Source of the DNA: Sporomusa silvacetica DSM 10669
GTDB lineage: Bacteria > Bacillota > Negativicutes > Sporomusales > Sporomusaceae
Direction: 5' to 3'
DNA: 64,000 nucleotides
Assembly (NCBI RefSeq): GCF_002257705.1
Contig: NZ_LSLK01000117.1
Location: forward strand, 23,403 to 87,402
Position numbers and translations under genes: made by a program. This document shows, piece by piece, positions 1 through 8,917 of this stretch (positions are counted from its first letter, which is position 1; every line of letters starts with the position of its first letter). Below the pieces are notes generated by a model. That model did no database searches, was not told the origin of the DNA, and saw only the letters and a list, made by a program, of their open reading frames with translations.

Positions 1-45
1 CTATAGCTTACGAACCTTTAAAATATGCGGCTTTTGAGATTTTGT

Positions 46-61
46 CAAAATGTCCATTTTG
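46..61. promoter_or_regulatory. Inverted repeat before integrase gene
   Basis: CAAAATG-TC-CATTTTG is a perfect 7-bp dyad with a 2-bp centre, about 45 bases before the integrase GTG start and ahead of its Shine-Dalgarno at 86-97. A compact dyad here could be an operator or an integrase arm site. No regulator is assigned. Confidence 0.35.
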
Positions 62-104
62 TCCTTGTATATTATTATTAATAAAATGAGGAGGCGGAAG
101 AACA

Positions 105-1391
105 GTGGCTAAGAAACGTGGTCATGGGGAAGGATCAGTTTTTGAGCGGAAAGATAGACCGGGAACGTGGAGGGCGTCATTTACTTACACTAATCCAGCA
201 AATGGTGAAACCGAGCATAAAACGTTTGATCGTGGGAATCGGAGGGAAGCATTATCTGCGGGGCGTAAATGGAGAGAGCAAAGAGAGAAAGGCTTGCTCC
301 CAGAAGCTGATAAAATTACATTAGGTGAATGGATTGATACTTGGCTGAAACAGTATATAAAGCCTAATGTGAGAATAAAGAGCTATGACAAATATGAGGG
401 TTGCTTGCTGCAGTATGTCAAACCCAAACTAGGTAAGATGCTATTGCAGCAGGTGCGGGAGACACAGCTCACAACTTTGTTTAATGAATTGCTGGCCAGT
501 GGGGGAAAGAAAGAGAAGGGCCTATCCTCTAGTACGGTAAAGGCCACCAGACGTTATTTGAGTATGTGTCTAGAGCAAGCGATTAAATCAGATATGCTAC
601 TAAAGAACCCCGTTAAACAAACCAAACCTATAAAGCTCGTTAAGGCAGAAATTCAGACATTAAATGAAAGCCAGGCGGCGGATCTGATAACAGCGGCACA
701 GACGAAAGCGCAGGAGGCAGATCAGGCGTATGCCATACGGGCTGCAAAGGCAGCGGAAAAAGCAGCTAAAACCGGTAAATATGCTCAAATATCTATGACG
801 AATATCGTTTATCACAGTACATACATGGCTATTCTATTGGCGCTAAATACTGGTATGCGGTTGGGTGAGATCTTTGGTTTATCCTGGGATGCTGTTGACG
901 TGAAGAAAGGCATTATTTACGTCAAAAGGGCTTTAGTCACAAGCATGGCGGGTGTTAAATTCGAGGAGCCAAAAACCAAAAGCTCAAAGCGGCAGATTCC
1001 CTTATCCGCCGATGTGGCAGTGGAATTAAGGAAATATAAGACGCGGCAGGACTGGCACAAGAACCTTTTAGGTGATCAATGGGGGCCTCTTAACCTTGTG
1101 ATAACCGGTGAATGGGGCCAGGTGTTTAATAATAGTAACTTTACTTCACGGTATTTTAAACCGCTAATAAAACAGATAGGTGTTATCGATAGTTTCAAAT
1201 TTCATGATCTAAGGCACACTCATGCAACATTGTTACTGTTGAAGGGAATACCTGTTAAAGTGGTGTCAGAGCGGTTAGGCCATAGCACAGTAAGTATGAC
1301 TCAAGATACATATGCACATGTGCTTCCGGAGATGCAGGCTGAAGTCGTGAAGGTGTTGGACGGGATGTTTATTAGGAAAATCAATGGTTAG
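105..1391 (+). CDS. int: Tyrosine recombinase (site-specific integrase) of element A
   Basis: A 428-residue phage/ICE-type tyrosine integrase that would insert and excise an element at the adjacent tRNA-Gly att site. The N-terminal part has a basic AP2-like arm-binding segment (HGEGSVFER at residue 7), then a SAM-like core-binding domain at about 65-170. The catalytic domain shows Arg about 251 (TGMRLGE), Lys in the EPKTKSSKRQIPL strand, HxxR about 366-369 (FHDLRHTHA), His about 392 (ERLGHS) and Tyr about 402 (DTYAHV). The set is complete and length is normal for the Tn916/phage Int class. The start is GTG at 105, preceded by GAGGAGGCGG. The gene reads toward the att copy 150 bases downstream, the usual int-att arrangement, so it belongs to the element lying to the left. 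It is the only intact integrase in the window. Confidence 0.93.
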   Translation: MAKKRGHGEGSVFERKDRPGTWRASFTYTNPANGETEHKTFDRGNRREALSAGRKWREQREKGLLPEADKITLGEWIDTWLKQYIKPNVRIKSYDKYEGCLLQYVKPKLGKMLLQQVRETQLTTLFNELLASGGKKEKGLSSSTVKATRRYLSMCLEQAIKSDMLLKNPVKQTKPIKLVKAEIQTLNESQAADLITAAQTKAQEADQAYAIRAAKAAEKAAKTGKYAQISMTNIVYHSTYMAILLALNTGMRLGEIFGLSWDAVDVKKGIIYVKRALVTSMAGVKFEEPKTKSSKRQIPLSADVAVELRKYKTRQDWHKNLLGDQWGPLNLVITGEWGQVFNNSNFTSRYFKPLIKQIGVIDSFKFHDLRHTHATLLLLKGIPVKVVSERLGHSTVSMTQDTYAHVLPEMQAEVVKVLDGMFIRKING

Positions 1392-1540
1392 CGGTATTAA
1401 GCTTGGGTAGTAATCTGGGTAGTAAAACGTAAAATTATTGTATGGAAAACATGGATTAGGTAAAAGAGTGAAACCCGACAAGTATTGATTTTATTGACTT
1501 CTTAAAACAGGTTGGACTACGGAACATATGTTTTACCCAA

Positions 1541-1626
1541 TTCCCAAGCCGTGGGTCGCGAGTTCGAATCTCGTTGCCCGCTCCAGTAAAATCAAGCCTT
1601 CCAGGCATTTGCTTGGAAGACTTTTT
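1541..1626 (+). repeat. att site 1: 3' part of tRNA-Gly(CCC) plus terminator
   Basis: Bases 1541-1585 match the 3' part of a tRNA-Gly: anticodon loop TTCCCAA, 3' half of the anticodon stem (GCCGT), variable region, T-arm GCGAG-TTCGAAT-CTCGT, acceptor TGCCCGC and TCCA. The 5' half of the tRNA is absent upstream, so this is not a working gene. Bases 1541-1612 (72 bp) are identical to 45895-45966. The identity runs past the tRNA end into a Rho-independent terminator hairpin (AAGCCTTCCAGGC stem). This is the signature of integration into a tRNA 3' end. I read it as the right end of element A and left end of element B. Confidence 0.85.
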
Positions 1627-1631
1627 ATTAT

Positions 1632-1657
1632 AAAACTGCTTATCCACTGCTTATTTT
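1632..1657 (+). repeat. 26-bp direct repeat just inside att1
   Basis: AAAACTGCTTATCCACTGCT at 1632 begins a 26-base stretch that recurs at 45701-45726 with two mismatches, in the same orientation. One copy lies just inside the left att of element B and the other about 170 bases inside the right att. It could mark the inner ends of the island or be integrase arm-type sites. Confidence 0.5.
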
Positions 1658-1697
1658 AAGAAATGGTAAGTAGAACTGAAACGTGGGAGGGATGATT

Positions 1698-1940
1698 ATG
1701 GGATATATCGATCATGTAGAAGTGTATTTGGAAGCTCAAGAAAATACAACGGCTATTTATCGTATTCATTCTGTTATTTCTTATGATAGTAAAGATAACG
1801 AGATAAAGAACTATCAGGAGTTGGCATACGTTGATGAGTTTAATGGTAGCGATGGCGATTATGAGCAAGAAGTTGTAGATTATGTTGCATCCAAAGTTGG
1901 TGTAGATAAAGATATAGTTGAAATCAAAGGATATATATAA
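1698..1940 (+). CDS. Small acidic hypothetical protein
   Basis: An 80-residue, strongly acidic protein starting MGYIDHVEVY, with no family I recognise. The ATG at 1698 is chosen because GGGAGGG sits at a proper distance; an alternative ATG at 1692 is only 2-3 bases from it. There is no signal peptide or membrane segment. It is the first gene inside element B after the att site and is followed by a strong terminator at 1982. Small acidic proteins at element ends are often accessory or anti-restriction factors, but nothing in the sequence shows that here. Confidence 0.6.
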   Translation: MGYIDHVEVYLEAQENTTAIYRIHSVISYDSKDNEIKNYQELAYVDEFNGSDGDYEQEVVDYVASKVGVDKDIVEIKGYI

Positions 1941-1981
1941 ATAGACGTGGATTTTTATTGGAAAGTTTAATAAAACATTAA

Positions 1982-2013
1982 AATAGGACTAGCTGAGTAG
2001 CTAGTCCTATTTT
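1982..2013. terminator. Rho-independent terminator
   Basis: Perfect 13-bp stem (AATAGGACTAGCT / AGCTAGTCCTATT) with GAGT loop followed by Ts. It lies between two convergent genes and is flanked by A and T on both sides, so it can serve both. Its core AGGACTAG is shared with the terminator at 8876. Confidence 0.85.
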
Positions 2014-2030
2014 GGTATGTCTACAGTTTG

Positions 2031-2255
2031 TCAAATTAAATGACTGCCTAGTGAATTAATATAATTAGTTATAGAAGCCTCTGGGATTTTCCAAGCTCGT
2101 CCTATTTTTATGGCGTCAAGTTTGCCTTCATGAATTAAGTTATAGATGACTGGAGCGCTAACACGAAGCATTGCGGCAACTTCGGAGACATAGAAAAATT
2201 TGAAATCAATGCTCAAAATGGGAATATGAGCTGGTTGTTGATTTTTTTTTGACAT
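2031..2255 (-). CDS. Helix-turn-helix excisionase-like DNA-binding protein
   Basis: A 74-residue protein of the excisionase/HTH_17 (MerR-like winged helix) type. The motif FFYVSEVAAMLRVSAPVIYNL is followed by HEGKLDAIKIGRAWKIPE, the characteristic helix-turn-helix and wing that ends in a lysine-isoleucine-proline turn. Such proteins are recombination directionality factors or small regulators on mobile elements. AGGAGG precedes the ATG at 2255. The gene faces away from the restriction-modification operon, leaving a 276-bp divergent promoter region that it may control; that is inference. Confidence 0.8.
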   Translation of the reverse strand: MSKKNQQPAHIPILSIDFKFFYVSEVAAMLRVSAPVIYNLIHEGKLDAIKIGRAWKIPEASITNYINSLGSHLI

Positions 2256-2531
2256 AATGACTACCTCCTGATTTTATAATTTATCATTATGTTCAATTAA
2301 AAAAGAGTAAATTTAGTTAAAAAGAGGGGAAATAGATTTTTTTTGATTAAATGAATTTATAGATACAATTGCATTGTTAGGAAAATTGACTTTTCGTTTT
2401 TTTATGGCTAAAGGTTGCAATAATCTGCATGTTAATTAGAGGTTTTTGTGTAAAAGGATGGAATTTTAAAATATTATGCAAATTAGAAAATCTGGATATC
2501 TAATTAATAAAAACGTAGAAGAAGGTTAAAA
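2256..2531. promoter_or_regulatory. Divergent promoter region before hsdM
   Basis: A 276-bp AT-rich gap separates the HTH gene from hsdM. It must carry promoters in both directions. TTGACT at about 2388 is a possible -35, but I see no convincing -10 at standard spacing. TAAATTTAGTTA at about 2308 resembles sequence at about 15670 and 20085, also upstream of defence or recombination genes. Confidence 0.4.
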
Positions 2532-4247
2532 ATGAGTATAACTGCCAACATAAACGAAAAAGCAAATCTGATATGGTCGATCGCCGATAAGCTTACCGGT
2601 GTATATAAACCGCATGAATATGGCGAAGTGATTCTGCCACTGACAGTCATTCGGCGTTTTGACTGTGTTTTAGCGGATACGAAAGAAGCTGTTTTGAAGA
2701 AGAACGAAGCGGTGGGCAATTTGCCGATGAAGGATGTATTCTTATGCCGAGAATCCGGCTATTCCTTTTACAACATCAGCAAATTTGATTTTGAAAAATT
2801 GCTAGCTGAACCGGATGGAATTGAAGCGAATTTCCGGGCCTACATCAACGGCTTTTCCGAAAATGTTCGTAATATCATTGAAAAGTTTAATTTTGACAGT
2901 CAGATTACCAGACTGGCAGAAAAGAATCTGCTGTATATTGTGATTGAAGAATTTACCAAGCCAACGGCTGACTTGCATACTGATACCATAAGCAATTTGG
3001 AAATGGGCTATATTTTTGAAGAAATTATCCGGAGATTTTCTGAATCACATAACGAAGACGCAGGGCAGCATTATACGCCACGCGAAGTCATTGAGCTCAT
3101 GGTCAACATATTATTCTACAATGACAGTGAATTGTTGACAGGCGACATTGCCAAAACCATTTATGATCCGGCCTGCGGTACAGGCGGTATGCTTTCGGTA
3201 GCTGAGGATTATTTGAAGAAATTCAACAGCAAGGCGCAAATGATTTGTTTTGGACAAGAAATCAATGACCAGACATATGCTATTTGTAAGGCCGATATGC
3301 TCATCAAAAATGAAGATGCCGATAGAATCCGAAATGGCAATACCTTAGCCGATGACCAATTCAAGGAAGATAAGTTTGACTATATTTTATCGAATCCCCC
3401 TTTTGGGCGGGAATGGAAGAATGATAAATCAGCGATAGAAGCGGAAGTTAAACTTGGTTTAGCGGGGCGTTTCGGTGCTGGTCTGCCAGCAGTCGGAGAT
3501 GGACAGATGCTGTTTTTACAAACTGCCATTTCCAAGATGAAGTTGCAAGGCTCAAGAATCGCAATCATCCATAATGGATCGCCGCTCTTTACCGGCGATG
3601 CTGGCAGTGGACCATCAGAAATAAGAAAATACATATTAGAAAATGATTTGCTTGAAGCGATTGTGGCTTTACCGAATGATATTTTCTACAATACAGGGAT
3701 AGCAACCTATATCTGGGTACTTTCAAATAAAAAGCCAGCCTATCGAAAAGGCAAAGTGCAGCTGATTAACGCCAATGAACTCTATGAAAAACGCCGTAAG
3801 TCCTTGGGCAATAAGCGAAATGATATTCCGAGACATTATATCGATGAAATCACTAAGCTTTATGGCGAGTTTAAAGAAAGCGAAATTAGCAAGATATTTG
3901 ACAACGAGGAATTTGGTTATGCCAAGATTGTAGTAGAACGGCCACTGCTGGATGAAAATGGTCAACCGATACTAAAAAATGGTAAGAAAGTTGCCGATGT
4001 AAATCTGCGTGATACGGAAAATGTACCGCTGAAAGAAGATATAAAGGAATACTTTGCCCGCGAAGTACTGCCATTTGCTCCGGATGCCTGGATTGATAAA
4101 AAGAAAACCAAGATTGGCTATGAAATCCCATTTGCCCGCTATTTTTACAAATACAATCCGCCAAGAACGGCGATGGAGATTATGGCGGAAATAATGGATA
4201 TAGAAACAGAATTGGGTGGGGTTTTGGAGGAAATATTTAATGACTAG
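2532..4247 (+). CDS. hsdM: Type I restriction-modification DNA methyltransferase subunit HsdM
   Basis: The 571-residue adenine-N6 methyltransferase subunit of a type I restriction-modification system, acting with HsdS. Residues 1-150 form the HsdM N-terminal helical domain. The catalytic domain follows, with the AdoMet motif DPACGTGGML at about 211 and catalytic motif IV NPPF at about 287 (LSNPPFG). QHYTPREVIELM precedes motif I as in other HsdM proteins. Length is normal. The C-terminal extension beyond 430 resembles the HsdM subgroup that partners 710-1000 residue HsdR proteins. hsdS overlaps its last 8 bases and hsdR follows, so the three are one operon. Its start context is weak (GAAGGTTAAAAATG). 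Confidence 0.95.
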   Translation: MSITANINEKANLIWSIADKLTGVYKPHEYGEVILPLTVIRRFDCVLADTKEAVLKKNEAVGNLPMKDVFLCRESGYSFYNISKFDFEKLLAEPDGIEANFRAYINGFSENVRNIIEKFNFDSQITRLAEKNLLYIVIEEFTKPTADLHTDTISNLEMGYIFEEIIRRFSESHNEDAGQHYTPREVIELMVNILFYNDSELLTGDIAKTIYDPACGTGGMLSVAEDYLKKFNSKAQMICFGQEINDQTYAICKADMLIKNEDADRIRNGNTLADDQFKEDKFDYILSNPPFGREWKNDKSAIEAEVKLGLAGRFGAGLPAVGDGQMLFLQTAISKMKLQGSRIAIIHNGSPLFTGDAGSGPSEIRKYILENDLLEAIVALPNDIFYNTGIATYIWVLSNKKPAYRKGKVQLINANELYEKRRKSLGNKRNDIPRHYIDEITKLYGEFKESEISKIFDNEEFGYAKIVVERPLLDENGQPILKNGKKVADVNLRDTENVPLKEDIKEYFAREVLPFAPDAWIDKKKTKIGYEIPFARYFYKYNPPRTAMEIMAEIMDIETELGGVLEEIFND

Positions 4248-5541
4248 GCAGATGAAGGATAGCGGGATTGAATGGATTGGGGAGATACCAGAAAATTGGG
4301 AAGTAAATAGAATTAAATATCTTATTGAATTTAATCCAAAATACACTGGAAAACTGCTGGATTTTGAGGAAGTGTCATTTTTACCGATGGAATGTTTAAA
4401 AAATGGTTTTATGATTCCTCAAGTTGCCACTATAAAAACCCTTGAAAATAGTTATACATATTTTGGTAACAATGATATAGTTATGGCAAAAGTGACGCCA
4501 TGCTTTGAAAATGGGAACATTTCTATTGCGCGTAATTTAATGAATGGAGTTGGTTTTGGGAGTTCTGAATTATATGTTTTTAGGTGTACCAAAATTAATA
4601 ATATATTTTTATTCTATTTCTTGCAAAATCCAAAATTTAAACAACAGTGTGTTTCAACTATGTATGGTACAGGTGGATTGAAACGAGTTTCATCTAGTTT
4701 TATATATAATTATAAGTTGCCAATGCCATTACTTCCTGAACAACAGCGTATAGCCAATTATCTCGATAATAAATGCTCCCGAATAGACGAAACCATTGAA
4801 AAACAAAAGCAAGTTGTGGAAAAGTTAAAGGAATATAAGCAATCCGTAATCACCGAAGCCGTAACCAAGGGACTTAATCCGGATGTAAGAATGAAAGATA
4901 GCGGGATTGAATGGCTTGGAGGAATACCTGAACATTGGAAAGTTTCAAGGTTTTCTTTTGAAACTTGGGTCAGAGCACGGCTTGGATGGAAGGGTTTAAA
5001 GGCAGATGAGTATGTTGATGAGGGGTATATATTTTTAGCAACTCCTAATATAAAAGACACAGAAATCGACTTTAAAAATGTGAATTATATTAGTGAATTT
5101 CGGTATGAAGAGTCAGCAGACATAAAATTATCTGTTGGTGACGTTCTTTTAACAAAAGATGGTTCTACACTAGGTACTGTTAATGTAGTTCGCTATTTAC
5201 CAAAAGGAACAACAGTTAATAGTTCGATTGCAGTAATTACTCCGGGAAAGAATATTGATGGCATATATTTAATGTATCAAATTAAAGGAGAATATATTAA
5301 AAATATTATAGAAAAGAAAAAAGATGGAATGGGAGTACCACATTTATTTCAAAGAGATATAAATAAAATACACATTACGTGTCCCCCAATTGAAGAACAA
5401 ATTGAAATTGGCAAATACTTAGATAAAAAATGTGCAGCAATCGAGAAGGCTATAGCTCATAAAGAAAAACTAATCGAAAAATTAGCTGAATACAAAAAAA
5501 GTCTAATCTATGAATGCGTTACCGGTAAAAGGGCGGTGTAG
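4240..5541 (+). CDS. hsdS: Type I restriction-modification specificity subunit HsdS
   Basis: The 433-residue subunit that recognises the bipartite DNA target for HsdM and HsdR. It has the classic duplicated plan: each half begins with MKDSGIEW(I/L)G.IP..W (residue 4 and about 217), then a target-recognition domain, then a conserved coiled-coil spacer starting near LPEQQRIANYLD and PIEEQIEIGKYLD. The two target-recognition domains differ, so the predicted target has two unlike halves. The start at 4240 is chosen because TTGGAGG lies just upstream; it overlaps the end of hsdM. The gene appears intact. Confidence 0.95.
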   Translation: MTRQMKDSGIEWIGEIPENWEVNRIKYLIEFNPKYTGKLLDFEEVSFLPMECLKNGFMIPQVATIKTLENSYTYFGNNDIVMAKVTPCFENGNISIARNLMNGVGFGSSELYVFRCTKINNIFLFYFLQNPKFKQQCVSTMYGTGGLKRVSSSFIYNYKLPMPLLPEQQRIANYLDNKCSRIDETIEKQKQVVEKLKEYKQSVITEAVTKGLNPDVRMKDSGIEWLGGIPEHWKVSRFSFETWVRARLGWKGLKADEYVDEGYIFLATPNIKDTEIDFKNVNYISEFRYEESADIKLSVGDVLLTKDGSTLGTVNVVRYLPKGTTVNSSIAVITPGKNIDGIYLMYQIKGEYIKNIIEKKKDGMGVPHLFQRDINKIHITCPPIEEQIEIGKYLDKKCAAIEKAIAHKEKLIEKLAEYKKSLIYECVTGKRAV

Positions 5542-5543
5542 TA

Positions 5544-8515
5544 ATGGATGACAATTTAAAAGAAAAGGCTTTTGAGGAAGCGATTGAGGAATATTTAATC
5601 ACTCAGGGTGGCTATAAGAAGGGGAACCCTAGTAAGTTTGACCGTACAACCGCTTTGGCTCAAGATACGTTGCTCTCCTTTATTAAAGTGACGCAGCCGA
5701 AAAAGTGGGAAAAGTACTGCACAATTTATGGCTCTGCAGCAGAAGACAGTTTTATCAAGCGCTTCTCTAAAGAAGTTCAGGTCAATGGATTGTTGCACGT
5801 CTTGCGGCATGGCTTTAAGGATAGGGGCATATTATTCAAAGTCTGCTTTTTTAAGCCGGAAACATCCATTAACAAAGACACAATGAAACTTTATGAACAA
5901 AACATCCTACACTGCACCAGACAGCTCCATTATTCTGTTTTAAATAAAAATAGTATTGATATCGTCTTATTTTTAAATGGAATTCCCGTAGTATCCCTTG
6001 AGCTTAAATGCCAGTTTACCGGGCAATCAGCCTACAATGCTATAAACCAATATAAATTTGATCGAGCCAGCAAAGATGCCATCTTTGACTTCCGAAATAG
6101 GGTATTGGTTCATTTTGCCGTCGATTTATACGAAGTGTATATGACAACCAGATTAAACGGAGACAGTACCTATTTCCTGCCATTTAACCAGGGATCAAAC
6201 GGTGCTGGTAATGTCGGTGGCAAAGGCAATCCGTTACGGCAGCAGGGTTACCAAACCGCTTATCTTTGGGAACATGTGCTTTGCAAAGACCGGCTGCTGG
6301 AGATACTGCATAAATTTATGCATCTAAAGATAGATGATAAACAAGCAGAAACGCTGATATTCCCTCGTTTTCACCAACTTGATGTCGTTACTAAACTGAT
6401 TGTGGATGTCAAAGAAAACGGCGCAGGCAAGAACTATCTAATCCAGCATAGCGCTGGCAGCGGCAAATCTAATTCCATAGCATGGCTGGCTTACAGGCTC
6501 TCAGGCCTACATAATATACAGGATGAAAAGATATTTCATTCCGTCATCGTCGTCACAGATAGAAAAATACTGGATTCGCAGCTGCAGGAAACGATTTATC
6601 AATTTGATCATGTCCTTGGGGTTGTCGAATGCATTGACGAAAAAAAACATGCCGTTGATTTACGAAATGCAATCAATGCCAACAAAAAGATTATCATAAC
6701 GACGCTGCAAAAGTTCCCGGTGATTTACGAAGAAGTAGAAAAAGACGGAAAAAGCTTTGCCATCATCGTTGATGAAGCCCATTCCAGCCAGACAGGGGAA
6801 GCTTCAAAAAAACTGAAAAAAGCATTAGGCAATATCGAAGAAGCCCTAGAAGAATACCGGCAGATGGAAAGCGAAGCAGAGGAAAATACCAAAGACGAGG
6901 AAGATAAATTAGTAGAAGAATTGACCACTCACGGCCAGATACCAAACCTCTCCTTCTTTGCGTTTACCGCTACACCGAAAGCCAAGACCTTGCAGCTATT
7001 CGGTGAAAAACAGAAAGATGATACCTATCGGGCCTTTCATATTTATTCGATGCGTCAAGCCATTGAAGAACACTTTATCTTAGACGTACTGAAGAACTAT
7101 ACCACGTACAATATGTATTATAAAATTGCCAAAAAAGTGGCCGATGATCCAGCACTGGATGCCAGCAAAGCAACAAAGGAAATTTCCAAATATGAATCAC
7201 TCCATCCGCATAATCTGGCCCAAAAGACAGCAATCATCATCGAGCATTTCCGCAATATAACAAAAAACAAAATCAGTGGTCAGGCCAAGGCTATGGTTGT
7301 GACAGCATCACGCCTCCATGCCGTCCGCTATCTGTTTGAATTTAGAAGATATATCAAAGCAAAAGCGTATGATGACTTAGATGTTTTGGTAGCTTTTTCT
7401 GGAACCGTAAAAGATAACAGCGCCGAGTGGACTGAGGAAAAAATCAATATCGATAAGCAAGGGCATCCTATTAAGGAAAAACAGTTAAAGCGGCACTTTA
7501 ATTCGCCAGATTTCAATATGCTCATTGTGGCCGAAAAATATCAGACCGGCTTTGACGAACCGCTACTGCACACCATGTTTGTCGATAAGAAGCTCACCGG
7601 CGTAAAGGCTGTGCAGACATTATCGCGCTTGAACCGGACGATGAAAGGCAAGAAGGATACATTTGTCCTTGATTCGTAAATACAGCCGAAGATATGCAAA
7701 AGTCATTTCAGCCATATTATGAAGCGACCGTACTGGAAAAGGAAACAGATCCTAATGTCATTTATGACCTAAAAAATAGCTTGGATAACTATCAGATTTA
7801 TCAGCCATCCGAAATAGAGCACTTTGCCCAGGTCTATTATTCCCGTGACCAGAAAAATGCCCAGGCTGACTTAACCGCCTGCATCAAACCTGCCTTAGAT
7901 AGATTTAACGCAAAGACAACGCAGGAAAAAGATGACTTCAAATCCTATCTGGCCAGATTCATCCGCATCTACTCTTTTATCACCCAGGTATGCCGAATGT
8001 TTGATAAAGATATGCAGAAGTTCTTTGTCTATGCGAAGCTTTTGGAAAAGTGTCTGCCACCCAAAGAGAATGAACAAATAGAAATCAAGGATAAGGTGAT
8101 TTTAGAGTATTACAAACTGGAAAAATCATTTGAAGGCAGCGTTGCTTTAGAAGCTACCGAAGGATATCTTGGTAATATCACAGGCAGTACTGGCGGCAAG
8201 GAAAAAGAAAAAGACAGTCTTTCGACGATTATTGATAAAATGAACGAAAGATTTGGCACACAATTCTCTGAACAGGATAAAGTCCTCGAACAAATGAAAG
8301 CCGATTTTGCCAAAGATGATAAGCTTGCCAATGCAGCGAAAGCAAATGATAAATCCCTGTTCAGGTATTTATACGAGCAGAAATTCCAAGACGTTGCGGT
8401 CAATCGTTATGAAGAAAATGATAAATTCTTTATGGGGCTGTTCGGCGATGAGGCTAAAATGAAATTTGTCATGGATATGATGTCAGACGTAATATTTAAC
8501 GAACTGAGAGATTAA
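5544..8515 (+). pseudogene. hsdR: Type I restriction endonuclease subunit HsdR, frameshifted
   Basis: HsdR cleaves and translocates unmodified DNA. The first frame (5544-7679, 711 aa) has a PD-(D/E)XK nuclease (LELK about 152), Walker A (GSGKS about 304), VDEAHSS about 408 and FTATP. It ends after KKDTFVLDS. The next frame (to 8515) continues smoothly as NTAEDMQKSFQPYYE and gives the 273-residue C-terminal domain. One missing T near 7672 (GATTCGTAA for GATTTCGTAA) explains the shift. An undamaged protein would have about 990 residues. The nuclease, motor motifs and part of the helicase remain in the first product, but the C-terminal domain that docks on HsdM/HsdS is lost. Restriction is probably off while methylation remains, unless the shift is a sequencing error. 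Confidence 0.88.
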
Positions 8516-8528
8516 GGGGGCGAACTAG

Positions 8529-8750
8529 ATGGCGGATATTAAATTTGAAATAGAAAAAGAAATAGGGTTCATTGCAGAATCAGCAAAAGGCTGGAATAAA
8601 GAATTAAATCTTATCAGCTGGAATGGTAAAGACGCTAAATATGACTTAAGAGATTGGGCACCGGGACATGAGAAGATGGGCAAAGGCGTTACTTTGAGCA
8701 AAGAGGAATTGAAGAAGCTTAGAGATATTCTCAATGGTATGGAATTGTAA
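8529..8750 (+). CDS. YdbC-like PC4-family ssDNA-binding protein
   Basis: A 73-residue protein matching the bacterial YdbC/PC4 (p15 coactivator-like) family. The pattern SKGWNKELNLISWNG, then YDLRDWAP and GKGVTLSKEEL, is typical. Family members are homodimeric single-stranded DNA binders with a beta-sheet plus helix. The related signature begins with a KGW..ELN strand and ends with a leucine-rich helix, both present. It starts 14 bases after hsdR with GGGGGCGAA ahead of the ATG and is probably the last gene of the hsd operon. Its role in restriction is not established. Confidence 0.85.
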   Translation: MADIKFEIEKEIGFIAESAKGWNKELNLISWNGKDAKYDLRDWAPGHEKMGKGVTLSKEELKKLRDILNGMEL

Positions 8751-8769
8751 TAAAATGGTACAGTAAATT

Positions 8770-8850
8770 TGTCCCATATGATTCGGCAAACAGCCGAAGA
8801 TGCTTTAACGACTACTTGTGTATTATGAGCCCTATTGGGCTACTGGGACA
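8770..8850. other. Candidate branched structured element
   Basis: Three helices nest here: outer TGTCCCA (8770-8776) with TGGGACA (8844-8850), hairpin TTCGGC-AAACA-GCCGAA (8782-8798) and hairpin AGCCC-TATT-GGGCT (8828-8841). All are perfect. It sits between ydbC and the mobilisation module, next to the integrase 3' end. It may be an end of the nested mobilisable element or a folded RNA; no family is recognised. Confidence 0.4.
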
Positions 8851-8875
8851 GGTTAAACGGGTGATTTCGCACATT

Positions 8876-8912
8876 AATAACAGGACTAGCCGAATAGACT
8901 AGTCCTGTTATT
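8876..8912. terminator. Bidirectional terminator
   Basis: Perfect 14-bp stem (AATAACAGGACTAG / CTAGTCCTGTTATT) with a 9-base loop, between convergent ydbC and integrase genes. The core repeats that of the terminator at 1982. Confidence 0.8.
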
Positions 8913-8917
8913 ATATA

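Noticed and set aside
1456..1647. Minus-strand frame with GNEIRTRDPRLG
   Set aside because: It is the complement of the tRNA-Gly T-arm and anticodon region, a known source of false proteins. A similar false frame lies at 45731-45949 with ATRFELATHGLG.
3972..4346. 124-codon minus-strand frame over hsdM-hsdS
   Set aside because: Antisense shadow of two well-supported genes; composition unlike a real protein.
5544..8515. Phase-variable switching of hsdR
   Set aside because: The break is at GATTTC/GATTC, not in a long homopolymer or repeat, so slip-strand phase variation is unlikely.
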